Assembly (NCBI RefSeq): GCF_048771995.1
Contig: NC_133024.1
Span: 1,121,001-1,185,000 of the forward strand
Length of the DNA stretch: 64,000 bases
Origin: Taeniopygia guttata
Taxonomy: Eukaryota > Chordata > Aves > Passeriformes > Estrildidae
Reading direction: 5' to 3'
Shown: positions 17,517-29,900 of the stretch, piece by piece
How positions within the stretch are numbered: the first letter of the stretch is position 1
Layout of the letters: each line of letters starts with the position of its first letter
Notes under the pieces: generated by a model
The model's input: the letters and a program-made list of their open reading frames with translations, nothing else
Told to the model about the DNA's origin: nothing
Database searches by the model: none
Program-made: the position numbers and the translations under genes

Positions 17517-20500
17517 TGCTTTTTACTGGTTGTCTTGCTTCTGCCTGGACTTTCCTGCTGGTTAATCTGCACCCTTGAGCTGATGGTATGCACACAGGAT
17601 GTGTAGGATTGTGCAAATCAGTGCTGAGGCTTCCTGCAGGTGCTGATCCTGCCACGCAAGTGCTGCACAGGTGGGCTGTCCAATACTGACATTGTGCCTG
17701 GGGTTTCTGGACTGGTCAGCTGTTAGACTGCTGTCTGGTAGATGTGACTGGCTTGCCATGCCCAAGAAGAGCACAACTTTTCAAAATCTGCCTAGACAAT
17801 GTTTTTGAGTGGAAAAAATGCATGTTTAAGAAACCTGGATGTATGGCAATCTTAATCTTCGATAGGTTACCTGCTACTGCATACAAACTGAGTCTAGGAA
17901 TGCAAGTGTCTGGGTAGAAAGCAGTTCCAAAAACCACGTTTTTCTAGGTTCAGATCTCACTTTGAGAGCTTTTCCTCCCATTCCTGTGCTGAAGTATTGT
18001 GTGGCAATGTACAGCAGGACATCTCTGCAGTCCCTGCTCGAAAGTGGTTTTGTTTTACAGGTGGTTGAAGTGGTCCTTGTTTGTGGAAGGTTGAAATAAT
18101 TTTCAATGTTGAAAACATTGAAATCAAAGTACACCAGAGCCTAACTCATCTCCTGTGCTTGCAGCACACGCTCTTGCATCTGACTGCAGAACATGAAATT
18201 AATGTGAGTTATGAATGTCAGGTTTTGGCCAGGTTGATCATCTGGGTTAGGAAGAAAAATATCTTCAAGCATGAGCAACAAGGAAAACTGATGCTGACCC
18301 CTCCAAACCTACCCTGAGAAACCTCCTAACAGCACTGAGAAACTGTGCCAGCTCCCTTTCTGAACTGGAGTACCACAGCAAGCCACATACTTCGAGGCAA
18401 GAACATGCACTCTCTGCCTCATCCAGGTACACAGAATATCCTTTAGGACAGGCAACACATGATGTTGCCCTTTGCTATGGGGAAACAGCCTCCTGCTCCT
18501 TGTTTGCACGCTGTGACATCAGTGGTGTGTGCATTTCTTCCCTACTGCAAGGCACTAATGAACTAATGAGATTGGTAAGCTGCTGAGAAAACATGACTAA
18601 CCAGGCAGTGAGTATGATGGGAGGAATGTCCCCAAACACGAGGTATATATACAAGGAAACTGCTTTCACAGAACTCAGGTCCTCTCTGCCAGCTTTGCAA
18701 CACTTGTTAGGTTTAGGGTTTCTTTTCTTCTGTACTGATTTCAGCTGTTTTATATACTCAATGTTGAAGGATCTACTTAGGAGCAACCCACTTTTTTTTA
18801 AATTTACTTTTTCTTTTTTTTTTTTTTTTTTTTTAATATCAGATGGCTTGAGAGAAAAAAAACCAGAATTGAGGGTATTCTCTGGATCAAAGGAGTAAGG
18901 TCCAAAAGAAATATGTTTAATAAGAAGTCTAAGTTTTTCCTTAATATGAAGGATTATACATGCCCCCTTTTGATGTTCAGGTTAATCCCAGAGTGTCAGC
19001 CTTGGAGACCAAAGTCTAGGAAAAATGTAGCAATACAAGTATAGCAAAGAGGGAAGAAACACTAACTCTGTACCAGCTTTTAGGGTAAAACTGTGTCATT
19101 GGGCCACTTTAGAGTAAAATTGGGCCACTTCCAACCTGCTGACAAGTGACAAGTGCTCTTCAGAACCCTTAAAGCAAACGCAGGTACAGACCCTGAATGC
19201 TCTCTAGGAGTGGAATAGCTCCTGAGATTTTACTTGTTTTTCTCAGTGCCAGTCTAGAAGCAAAGTTGTGTTGTGCTGCATGGTTGGGAGGTGTGTGTGC
19301 TGTCGAAACACTGCTGGGGCACAGAGGTGTTTGCACACTTCAGCTCTCAGTGTGCAGCAGGAGCCTCAGTTACACCCAGTGGAGAATAAGGCACGTTTGA
19401 CATCAACACAGCAAATATTCACTTGCATTAAGCAACTGGATTGTAAACTACCATTTTTATGTCCAGTTTAAGAAACACCACAAAGGTCATGCTGCTCCAG
19501 AAACATGTTGCAAAACCAAGTTCTTGTTGCTAGCAGTTTGTGCTCTGACACTTGGCCTAGAGGCTGTCCCTCATTCCGTGCTGCTGCTTGCAGGAGACAG
19601 GAGGGGAGAGGTTGATTCTGCTCCCATAGCTGCCAAGCATGGGCTGCTCTGAGGGCTGCCATGCTCCTCACCACACAGGGAGGTCACACACTGTGCCTGG
19701 CAGAGTGACTACGTGCTGCTCCACAGGGAAGACAAAGCTCCACTTACTGGGCTTGCTTTGTTCATTCATTTATTTATTTAAAGCTTACATTCCCTATAGC
19801 GTTCACCCCAGTGTGTGCCCCGGGGACCAAGCAGTGCAGGCACACTGCATCTTTGTTCTGATTAGGATGGCACAGGGGATAAATGTGACCTTGGTTAGCC
19901 TAGATCTTTAGCAGGCAGTAAAGTTGGGAATCAGCCTCTTTGCTTTCTGTAATGAGACCCCTCCCCAGCAAGCTTCAAGACAACTGGATTTTGCTTTTGT
20001 TCTTAACAAAAGTTTTTTCTGGATCGCATGAGGTAGCTCATGCGTGTGCACAAGTCACACTCTCAAAAGTTATTTCATTAATCAAGTATATTGGATTAAC
20101 CTAAACCAAGACTGATTGCTTTTAATGTTACAGTACTGGGCTGTGCTCAGAATAGAGGGAAGAAACAGAGTTTTCAGAAACAAGTGCATTCTGTTTCCTT
20201 TTTCTTGTTATTTGAGATCCAAGACAAGCCTATCTCACTTTTTGCAGGTGTCTAGAAAAGTGGTTTCAGGACAAATGCTGCTGCTAATGGCCACTAGCTG
20301 GCATTATTGATGCATCCCAGCAGGGAGGAGGTGCGATAAAACCGTGGGCAGACAGCACATGGAGGAGCTGGGCTGGCTCCTGGTGCTCACCTCGCAGCCT
20401 CCTCCTGCTCTGAGCTTGGTGGGTTACACTGAGTTACAGCTCAGCCAAAGAGGGCTGAAACCAGCTGCATGCCTTCCCCAGGAGAAGAGGTGACAAGTGC

Positions 20501-22669
20501 TTTTTTCTTTGGCCACCACCCTGCCCCAGAGGAACTTACTTTGGTTGCAGATGCCTCACAGGGTTTTGGTCACCACAGATGTTACGTAGTGTTTGGGCCA
20601 AAACCCAAAACCCATTAATGCTCAAGGTCTGCAGCATTAATAATTAGTTTGTGGATGTAGCAATAATTTACCCGTAACTCTCATAGAAGCACTTTGAGAA
20701 CACAGGGCTGCTGTGAGACAGCACATCTTGTGCAAGCAATGGGTGTGTGTATATTTTTGAAAGAGCCTTTTGTTATGGAGCTTGGTGGAATTAGACTTGC
20801 CTTAATCTGCTTTGACTGGGAGTAGATTTATGCCAGGAGACCAGATAAATAAGGTGTCACTGATGAAACAAGTACGAGCTGAAGTATCAGAGTGTTGCCC
20901 GAAATGGATTTTGCTGGGTAAAAGGAGAGCAAGTCAGCAATCTACTCCTTCAGGAGAGTAGAAACTTTGGAATAGAAGAGAAAAAGAAATTCCATGCCCT
21001 CTTTAGGGAAAAAACCAAACACAAACTCATTAAATTGTTTTATAGAAGTTTTCATTCATATATAGAGATTAATCTCCAGTTAAATCCAATCCAAAATTGT
21101 TATTGAATAGCAAGGATAAAGGCCTGTCCCTGCCTGTATGTGGTTTAGGGACCTTCTACAACACCAAAGAACTGCAATGAGACAAAACCACTTTTGGTTT
21201 GAAATCGCTTTTACTTTCAACATTTTAAAGGGAATAGCAGGCAACTGTGATGACAAATCTAATTTTCTGGATTATCAACTTCTCAGATTTGCATTACCAT
21301 CTGCTTGTTGAAAGACAAGATGCATTTTGCAGTAGTTGTGAGGTTGAAATGAGTGGCTTTCTGGGCTCCCTGGCCGGGATGAGAACACAAAGGTCCATTG
21401 GTTGGTTCCCCGTGGAAAGCTGAGTTGTGGGTTTTCCTCACAGGCACCGAATGTGCAAAGAGCATTTGTGGGCTCCAGGATCTCTGAGCACCAGCTGCTT
21501 TTCAATGAGGAGATACTCAAAGCCTCTGCCTAAGGTTAAGGTACCATAACTGAGGTCTAGGGCTTGAAGAACAGGGAACCATCTCCTTGCTTGTCAAAAA
21601 CACACGGCCTGAATTCATAAACCCTCACTTGTGTAAAGCGCTTTGTTAAATGAGGGAGAAGGTGTGTTTGGGGGTGAGTTTCTGCTCAGGGAGCAAGTGG
21701 ATTTTTACCTTTGTCAGGGTATTTCTGGCACTACTTGGCATCTGATTTTGTTTTATGGGTTCTACTTGCAAGTTTCACTCTGGCTGCGTAGATTCAATCT
21801 ATGGTGCAAAACAACAGTCTTTGGAGTAGAAACCTGCCTAGACAGTTTCAGTCTCAGCAAAAACCTCGGTTCACTTGACGGTGGGAGAAATATTTGAAAA
21901 ATAAAAAGCAATTCCCTCCTGATTAATATAATTTCATATTGCACCTGACCCGTGTTATTCCATACAATTAAAACACATAAATTATAGACCTCCAATTTGC
22001 ATAATATACTTTAGAAAGACCATGTTGTTTTGCTACATATTTATTGGAGCAGCCACAGTGCTAAAAACATCCTAAACTCAAGCTCGTGGGCAAAATTGGT
22101 CACTCGTATTTTAGAAGACGGTGACTTCAGTGGAAATGGGAAAGCAGAAATATTTGTTTGAAAAGTAGAAACCTGAGAAGTCTTCCTGTGAACATGGGTA
22201 ATAACTCAGTGAGGTTAACAGCCATGGCACGCTTTTGCCCTCTTTTTGTTTTGGTGTCGTGTTCCTTACCCACTTCTCCCCATGGCCTTGGCTGAGGGGC
22301 TCTTGGCACCACAGCATGGTGCAACCTACAACCAAAATCCCTCCTTCTCTGCCTGCTCGGTAAGAGGAACACAGGAACACAGCTGACTCATCCCCATTGT
22401 GAGTGACTGCTCACGTTCCCCTTCTCGCTGGATGGACGCACATGACCAAAAAGTCTCTGTTCTTCCACGCCTGGGTCCTGCAGCCAAGGCCTGGCAGGAT
22501 GAAGGGCGAGGGATACCTGCCCGTGGGGACGTGAGGTGGCACAGCAGCGGTGGGAGACCAAGGGACATTCTGGTCATTCCCGCCTCCGCAGCTCCGTGAG
22601 AGGGTGGCGATCAGCAGCAGCACGCGTGGTGAGCGAGGGCTGCCACGGCTGCATCTGGACAATGCCCCG
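17517..22669. other. intergenic stretch, no gene seen
   Basis: No coding signal. A poly(T) tract of 21 lies at 18814-18834. The remainder is unremarkable. Confidence 0.5.
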
Positions 22670-22675
22670 GGGCTC

Positions 22676-23350
22676 CTGTGTGATTCTTGGGGTGACATGT
22701 GAGATTCTTGGGGCTCGTGTGCGATTCTTGGGGTGTCATATGTGATTCTTGGGGTGCCATGTGTGATTCTTGGGGCTCATGTGCGATTATTGGGGTGTCG
22801 TGTGTGATTCTTGGGGCTCATGTGCGATACTTGGGGTGTCGTGTGTGATTCTTGGGGCTTGTGTGCGATTCTTGGGGTGCCATGTGTGATTCTTGGGGCT
22901 CATGTGCGATTCTTGGGGCTTGTGTGCAATTCTTGGGGTGTCATGTGCGATTCTTGGGGTGCCATGTGTGATTCTTGGGGCTCATGTGCGATTCTTGGGG
23001 CTTGTGTGTGATTCTTGGGGTGCCATATGCGATTATTGGCATGCCATGTACGATTCTTGGGGTGTCATGTGTGATTCTTGGGGCTCATGTGTGATTCTTG
23101 GGGTGACATGTGCGATTCCTGGGACTCATGTGTGATTCCTGGGACAGATGTGCGATTCTTGGGGTGCCGTGTGTGATTCTTGGGGTGCCATGTGCGATTC
23201 TTGGGGTGTCGTGTGTGATTCTTGGGGTGCCATGTGCGATTCCTGGGACTCATGTGCGATTCTTGGGGTGCCATGTGCAACTCCTGGGACTCATGTGCGA
23301 TTCCTGGGACTCATGTGCGATTCCTGGGACTCATGTGCGATTCCTGGGGT
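22676..23350. repeat. 20-21 bp minisatellite upstream of NFKBIZ, about 33 copies
   Basis: The core is GATTCTTGGGG followed by TGCCATGTGT (21 bp) or CTCATGTGC (20 bp). Two unit types alternate irregularly, and the last units switch to GATTCCTGGGACTCATGTGC. It produces Cys-Asp-Ser-Trp-Gly peptide repeats in ORF calls, which are artefacts. The array ends about 260 bp before the NFKBIZ TATA box and passes directly into a CR1-like 3' end. Confidence 0.97.
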
Positions 23351-23412
23351 GCCCTGGGCAGGGCCAGGAGCTGGACTCGATGGTCCCGATGGGCTTTTCC
23401 AGCTCGGGCTAT
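23351..23412 (+). mobile_element. CR1 3'-end fragment (short)
   Basis: The order GCCCTGGGCAGGG, CTGGACTCGATGGTCCCGAT, then GGGCTTTTCCAGCTCGGGCT follows the terminal segment of avian CR1 elements in GC-rich form. CR1 normally ends in ATTCTATG-like repeats on its 3' side. Here a GATTCT-based array sits on the 5' side. Confidence 0.55.
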
Positions 23413-23477
23413 CCAGTCGCCCCGCGGAGCGCACGGGGCAAGCCGGGCCGGGCGGGCCCGCGGCTCCCAGCGGGTCT

Positions 23478-23555
23478 CTCACGCCCGGCCCCTCACGCCC
23501 GGCTCCTCCCGCCCGGGCCCTCACGCCCGGCCCCTCACGCCCGGCTCCTCCCGCC
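23478..23555. repeat. 42-bp tandem repeat in the NFKBIZ promoter
   Basis: Copies begin at 23478 and 23520. Each contains two CTCACGCCCGG blocks and CTCCTCCCGCC. The second copy is truncated. Confidence 0.85.
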
Positions 23556-23610
23556 GGCCTTACGGGAAGCGCGGCCCCGCCCGGCCGTCCCTCCCGCGGG
23601 GGCGGCCCGG

Positions 23611-23616
23611 TATAAG
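23611..23616 (+). promoter_or_regulatory. NFKBIZ: NFKBIZ TATA box
   Basis: TATAAG within GC-rich sequence, 108 bp before the ATG. Start of transcription would be expected near 23,640, giving a 5' UTR of about 80 nt. A TATA box fits an inducible, NF-kappa-B-driven gene. Confidence 0.65.
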
Positions 23617-23718
23617 CGCGGCGGGGGCCCCGCACCCTCAGAGCCGCCGCGCAGCCCCGGCCGAGCAGCCCTGGCCGTGCCCGCTCCGCCGCCCGCCCCG
23701 CGCCGCCGCCGCCCCGCC

Positions 23719-23953
23719 ATGATCGTGGAGAGCAGCCGGGACGCGGCGCCCGATGGCGGCGACGGCGGCGCCCTCAGCAGCCCCATCAACCTCGCCTACT
23801 TCTACGGGGCCTCGCCCCACTCCAGCGAGGGGAGCTGCTCGCCGGCGCACTCCTCCGCGCCGGGCTCGCCGGGCTCCGACTCGGACCTCTCGGTGAGCAG
23901 CCGCGGCGGCGGCCGGAGGGAGCCCCGGGGCGGCGCCCGCCCCGCGCTGCAAG
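23719..23953 (+). CDS. NFKBIZ: NFKBIZ exon 1 (coding part)
   Basis: ATG at 23719; donor CAAG|GTACGG at 23954. Encodes the first 78 residues plus one base, rich in Gly, Ser and Ala, with the conserved YFYGAS block. Confidence 0.93.
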
Positions 23954-26900
23954 GTACGGCGGGTCCCCGCGGCGGCCCGGCCCGGCGGGTGGCGGGGAGC
24001 GCGGGTCCCTCGGAGCTCCTGCGCTGCCGAAACGCGGCGCTTCGTGCCCGGCGCTCCCATCCGTGCGGCCCCGGCCCGGCGGGTGGCGGGGAGCGAGGGG
24101 CTGCGGGTCCCTCGGAGCTCCTGCGCTGCTGAAACGCGGGCGCTTCGTGCCCGCCGCTCCCATCCGTGCGGCCCCGGCCCGGCGGGTGGCGGGGAGCGCG
24201 GTCCCCTCGGAGCTCCTGCGCTGCTGAAACGCGGGCGCTTCGTGCCCGGCGCTCCCATCCGTGCGGCCCCGGCCGGAGGAGGGATGGCGAAGGGGGACGC
24301 GGCGCAGCTCCCTGGCTCCTCTCTGCTGAACCGGGGTTTGGGTGCCTTCCCACGAGGGTTTCTCGTTTGGGTGTTTTTTTTCTTTATTTGTTAAACGTAA
24401 AATGGATGGCTTTAGTTCGGATTTGTTTTCGTGTCTCCGCAGTTGAACAGCACATGGGGGGCGGAAAGCAGCACAGAGGACCTTTCCAGGGGGTGCGTGT
24501 GAAGAACTCCGTCAAGGAGCTCCTGCTGCACTTCAGGAGCAGCAAGCAGATGTCCTCGGCTCCTGCCGCCGAGGAGAGCAAGGTAACCGGCGGCTTTCTG
24601 CGCTGGCAGCTTTCCTTTCAATGGTTACTGAAGCTGGCAAGAAAGCTCTTTGCAGTAATGCTAGAAAAGACCTTCTGCTTTATCTGCTGTGGATGGAATC
24701 AGTGTTTCTCCTTTTCAATGGAAAAATACAGCTGGGAAGAAATCAGAAAGGTTTGCCATGAGAGGAGGCACTTAATGTTCTTACTGAGCTTTATTTTCTA
24801 AAGGGAGTCTGGATAAAGATACATTTGTGTTGCGAAACTACAGAAATTCTGTGTTGGCTGGAATGAGATCATTCATTGGAAGGGTTAGGGATTTTTCTCA
24901 GATTTGTTTGTCATGGTATTGCGCCTCTCTATGCAACGCACACAGTGTAAAGGGTAGGCCCTTTCAGTCTGAAAAGACAGAAATTACAGGAAATTCTGAG
25001 ACGATTAAAGGGTGGTTTTGATTAGATTATTTTTTCTGAATGTTTGAAAGCTTCCTAGATAAGTGTTTTCAGGGGAAGATTTTTGCATAGGGAAGTTCAC
25101 GGCGCTGAGGAAGTGTAAAATTGGCCAGGTTATTTATGTTTCCAAAAAATCCTCTGGTCTCTGGAAGGAATAATGTCTTTCTCTAGATTTTCTGGAGTTT
25201 GTGGTTTTATAACAAATGGCTTGAAAAGCCTAAAGAAAAACAGTGGGTTTTATTTAAGTTTCATTAAAGTATTTCCATTTTCTAACCTTAATTAAAAGCA
25301 ATTAAGTTAGGGTTAGACAACCACGTACTAGAATTATTCTAAGGTATATTCTGTGTTTATAAAAGGAAGTCATGGCTGCTTTCTTGTTGTTATTGGGGTT
25401 TTTTTGGGTGGTTTTTTGTGTTTATTTGTTTTTATTTGTTTTCCCCCAGAAATAACATTGTAATAACAGAAAAATTTGGATTTTTCTTATAACAGGCACA
25501 AGGAGGATTGGTGAACTATGAACCGTACACAGGTAGACCATTTTTTAATACATACCCTGCAGTAACATTTTAAATCAATTGTAAGAGTAACCTCCAAATG
25601 GATTCTGAATTTATTTTCTTTTTGTCAGAACTGAAGAGCATACTGGGCCACAGTGGCAAAAGAAAGGCTCCTGAACTCCTTTCTGATGGATCTTCTTTCA
25701 AACGCCAAGCGACTGTTCACCCACATCTCCTGGTAAGTCTGTAGAAATTTTTTCTGTGTCTTTATTTTTCAGTTTGCTTTGTATGATCAGCAACTACCAG
25801 ATACAGCTATACCTCTAATTTTCTCGGGCTTGTTTTGATTTGCCTTTGTTGTTTATTTTTTTCCTCCTCTGTCAGACCCCACCCCAGACACCAACCTCTA
25901 TGGATAGTATGGAGGAGACACATAAAACTGACCCAAAGCACGACAGCAGTTCTGACCTGCTTCAGAACATCATAAACATCAAGAACGAGTCGAGCCCCAT
26001 TTCCCTGAACACGGTGCAGGTGAGCTGGCTGCACTCTGTCTCCAGCCACGGCTCGCCTGCCGAGCAGTACCAGGAGAGCCCGGCAGCGCAGGCCTTCTCC
26101 CCGTCCCACAAGTACCAAGCGTTCCAGGACCACACCAGCCAGCATCTGCTCGATCCGCCGCAGCACTACCAGTTCCCTGCGTCCCAGAACCAAGATTTGG
26201 CACAGAGTTATCCTTCAGATGCCTCCCTGGACTACAGGCCCTTTGTTGGCGGTGACCAGTCTCCTGCCTACCAGCAGAACACCTTTGAGAGCCATGAGCT
26301 GCCCTACTGCCCGTCGCAGAGCTTCTCTTCTCTCCTGAACGACTCGGAGGGCTCGGACAGCGTCTCGGGTGCCCTGCAGCCGCTGGGCAGTGCCCACCCG
26401 CAGGCTGAGGGTGCCCCTCACGCCCCCAACTTCAGCCTGCTCTCCAGCAACCTCTGCGGCAGTCTGGAGCGCAGCGTCTCCTTGGCTGCTCTGAACGTCT
26501 CGCTGCCTGACCAAAGCATCGCCAGAAGCACGACGCAGCTGGGCAAGTCGTTTTTCCAATGGCAAGTGGAGCAGGAGGAGAACAAGCTGGCTAACATCTC
26601 TCAAGACCACTTCCTTGCTAAAGACGCCGATGGAGACACGTGAGTGCCGTTTATCTTGGTCTTTCTTCTGTGGGAGGTTGGGGAATGTTTCTGTTTGGGT
26701 TTTGGCAGACCGTGGGTTATAGTGAAGCGGTTCAGTAGCAGTGTTTGTCACAAGTGCAGTGGTTTGGCTGATCAGGGGAAAGGTGTGGTGTTGCTGATGG
26801 CTGCAGTGCAGAGCTCCAGGACACTTGAGTAGATGTATTTTCTAATTTCAGGTGCTTATTGTTAGGATTGGCTAAATGGGGAATAAACATTGTAATTTAG

Positions 26901-29900
26901 ATGCTTTAGATTACACTGGTAAGAAAACACCCATGTTCCCATCTTAGTTACAAAGAGGAGGTCTGAAGCTGGCAGCATAAAACCCCTTGCAGACACTTGG
27001 TTCTCTGCTGCCTCGAGCCCTGGTTTGTGTCTGGTGGTGTAACTCTGTTGCCCCTCTTTCCTGCAGCTTCCTCCACATCGCTGTGGCCCAGGGCCGTCGA
27101 GCACTCTCCTATGTCCTTGCCAGGAAGATGGCTGCCCTGCACATGCTGGATATTAAAGAGCACAATGGCCAGGTGAGGTTCTGAAAAAAGCCTTTGCGCC
27201 TGCTTTCTGCACCTGAGTGCTTCTGCATGTCTGAACCCTAGGAAAGATGTGGTGAAATGCTTATTTAATATTAACCCCAAGATTTAGCCTGCATACTAAT
27301 ATTAACCTTGAGCTATTAATACTTCTTGGGATCACCTTGAGCTGGTAAAACTATGTGCTCTGCTTCATTTGTCCTGGTTTCCTAGTATTCATAATCACTG
27401 CTTAAATAATACCAGGTAGCTAGGGTATTTTATTTGTTTTAGTTGCTCTTTCCTGTTAGAGATCAGATGACTAATAGCTTAAATTTTCTTCTTGATGTTT
27501 GCAGAGTGCTTTCCAGGTTGCTGTGGCTGCCAATCAGCATCTCATTGTGCAGGACCTGGTTAGCTTGGGGGCTCAAGTGAACACCACAGACTGCTGGGGT
27601 AGGACGCCGCTGCATGTCTGTGCTGAGAAGGGGCATGCCCAGGTCCTCCAGGTAAGAGCCAGGCAGGCACAGCTCTGCCCTGGCCCTTGACTCCTACCCT
27701 TGGCATTAGCTGTGTTGGGAAATTCTGGGAACACCACTCCTTCCTTTATCTTTCTCTCTGGGCAGCCTTGCGAGTCTGTGTACACAGACTGATTTTCTCA
27801 TTAAGGTTCTCATCAGCATTTTTGAGTAATTGTGGAGGAATCCTGTAGTTTACCAAACCAAAACAGTAAGTCTCCTCTTAATCATAGGATCATTGAAGGG
27901 TTTGGGTTGGAAAGGACTTCAGAGACCTTCTAGTTTCAACGCCCCTGCTGTGCTCAGTGACACCTTTCACTAGACCAGATTGCTCAGAGGCCCATTCAGC
28001 TGGGCCTTGAACACTTCCAGGGATGCTGTTATTTATTGCAACTTTATTACAGCTGTTGTATTAAGACAATAAACAAATTTGAAGCAGTATGTGGTTTGGA
28101 TAAGACGTAAATGCGTACCTGTTTTCACTTTTGTAGGCAATCCAAAAGGGAGCTATGGGAAGCAATCAGTATGTGGACCTTGAGGCAACAAACTATGATG
28201 GTGAGTAGTTAAGAGTTTATAATTTACAGAGTTTACTGGGCAGTGCAGTGTTTTATAGCTACTGATGGGAATGCAGTAAAATGCAATGTTTCCTTTTCAG
28301 ATGGAAATTTACAGGTGCAAGTATCTGTCAGATGAAAATGTGGTTGATCTGTGTCTGTCAGGAGCTCTTTCCTCTTACATGTGATTGCTGTGTTTGGCAT
28401 GCAGAGCGTAGGTGGTAACTGGCCATTGTTTGAAATGTTGGAGTGCCAGCCTTGTGTCAAGTGGATACAGCAGCCAGAATTGGGCAGTAGAAAGCTGTTA
28501 TATTTGGACCACTTTTCCATAAAACAGCTCTTTCTAATGCGTAGTTTGTACAAAAATGTATTAGGAATTGATTCTTTCACCATCCACTGGCTGGGGGCTC
28601 ACAGTAGGCTGCTACTTCACTGTTCACTGATGGACAGTCCAGATCTATGACTGCTTGAGACCAGTCCCTGCCACCTACAAATATGGAACCATCCCTGGGC
28701 TTAATGGGGTTAGAGGCTCCTTTATCCACCCTCTGAAACAAGCAGCCAGTCAATACTTCTGTACTGCATTTGTTCATTCATGCTGATTTTTATGGTTTTC
28801 TTTGGATGTTCAGGTTTGACAGCGTTGCACTGTGCGGTTCTGGCCCATAACGCTGTGCTGCATGAGCTGCAGAACTGCCAGCCACCTCACTCCCCTGAGG
28901 TCCAGGAGCTTCTGCTGAGAAACAAGAGCCTGGTAGAAACCATCAAGATCCTGATACAAATGGGAGCCTCTGTTGAAGCGAAAGTGAGTAAATTTCCTTA
29001 GTCTGAAGTGCCAGATGCAGAGAGAATGTGGAAGCAGACTATGTCCCTTTCTCCCACGCTGCATTTATTACAAGGGAAGTTGACTAATTTGAAAGCTTCC
29101 CTACAGCTTAATTTACCCAGATAGGATGAGAATGCTGCATTTATTCAGAGCAAGGTATTATCAATGCAAATGAACCCTGGGGAAAGAGGGAGATGACAGT
29201 CTAATCTCCAGACTAAGAATGATGCCACGCTGGCTGCAGTGAGTAGTGTTGTAGAAGTAGGAATATGTTTGGAGCACTCTGAGGTCCCATAGTAGTAGGG
29301 TGCTGCTGCTGACACCTTTTTCTTGAACTGCAAATTTTAATTAAAAACTGCTTATCTGTGCAGTTCAGGTCTATGCCGTGCCAGACCATTACTTAGCCAA
29401 AATATCAAATATTACATTATGTAAGCTTACCTGCTGATGAGATCAGGTTCCATTGTTCATTAGATGTTGATACTAAAATATATGTATTCAGATTCACTTT
29501 TGATGAATTGTAGTCCAAGTATGTTTCCTCAACACTCTGCAGTTACTTTGCTTTTTATTTGTCTGCATCTGGATGGGTGAAGCACCTGCAGGGAAAACTA
29601 AACAGTTTCTTTTTCTGATAGGATCGCAAAAGTGGTCGCTCTGCTTTACATTTGGCAGCAGAAGAAGCAAACCTGGAGCTCATTCGTCTCTTTTTGGAGC
29701 TGCCCCACTATCTCTCTTTTGTTAATGCAAAGGTACGGTGATTTTTCCATCATACAGGTAGAGAGGGAGGCTGATGCTCCTCTCCCGCTGCTCCTTGATG
29801 ATCCTGCTTTGTGATCCGCAGGCGTACAACGGGAACACGGCCCTGCACGTGGCTGCCAGCCTGCAGTACCGCGTCAGCCAGCTGGACGCCGTGCGCCTGC

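Larger units (their letters stand above)
23413..24350. promoter_or_regulatory. NFKBIZ: CpG island of NFKBIZ
   Basis: Very GC-rich and CpG-dense sequence covers the promoter, exon 1 and the start of intron 1. It includes a 42-bp two-copy repeat with CTCACGCCCGG blocks (23478-23555) and a GC-box-like CCCCGCCCGG at about 23,575. Confidence 0.85.

Noticed and set aside
23391..23400. GGGCTTTTCC as an NF-kappa-B site for NFKBIZ autoregulation
   Set aside because: It deviates from GGGRNNYYCC at the R position and lies within the CR1-like tail, where this word is expected from the repeat.
22811..24132. Long open frames with repeated Cys-Asp-Ser-Trp-Gly peptides running into the NFKBIZ promoter
   Set aside because: They translate the 20-21 bp minisatellite and then the CpG island and exon 1 out of frame. 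Several frames are open at once because of the repeat.
26638..26643. In-frame TGA after DGDT suggesting a truncated I-kappa-B-zeta
   Set aside because: The bases form the splice donor AC|GTGAGT. Exon 6 completes the Thr codon and continues with the ankyrin domain.
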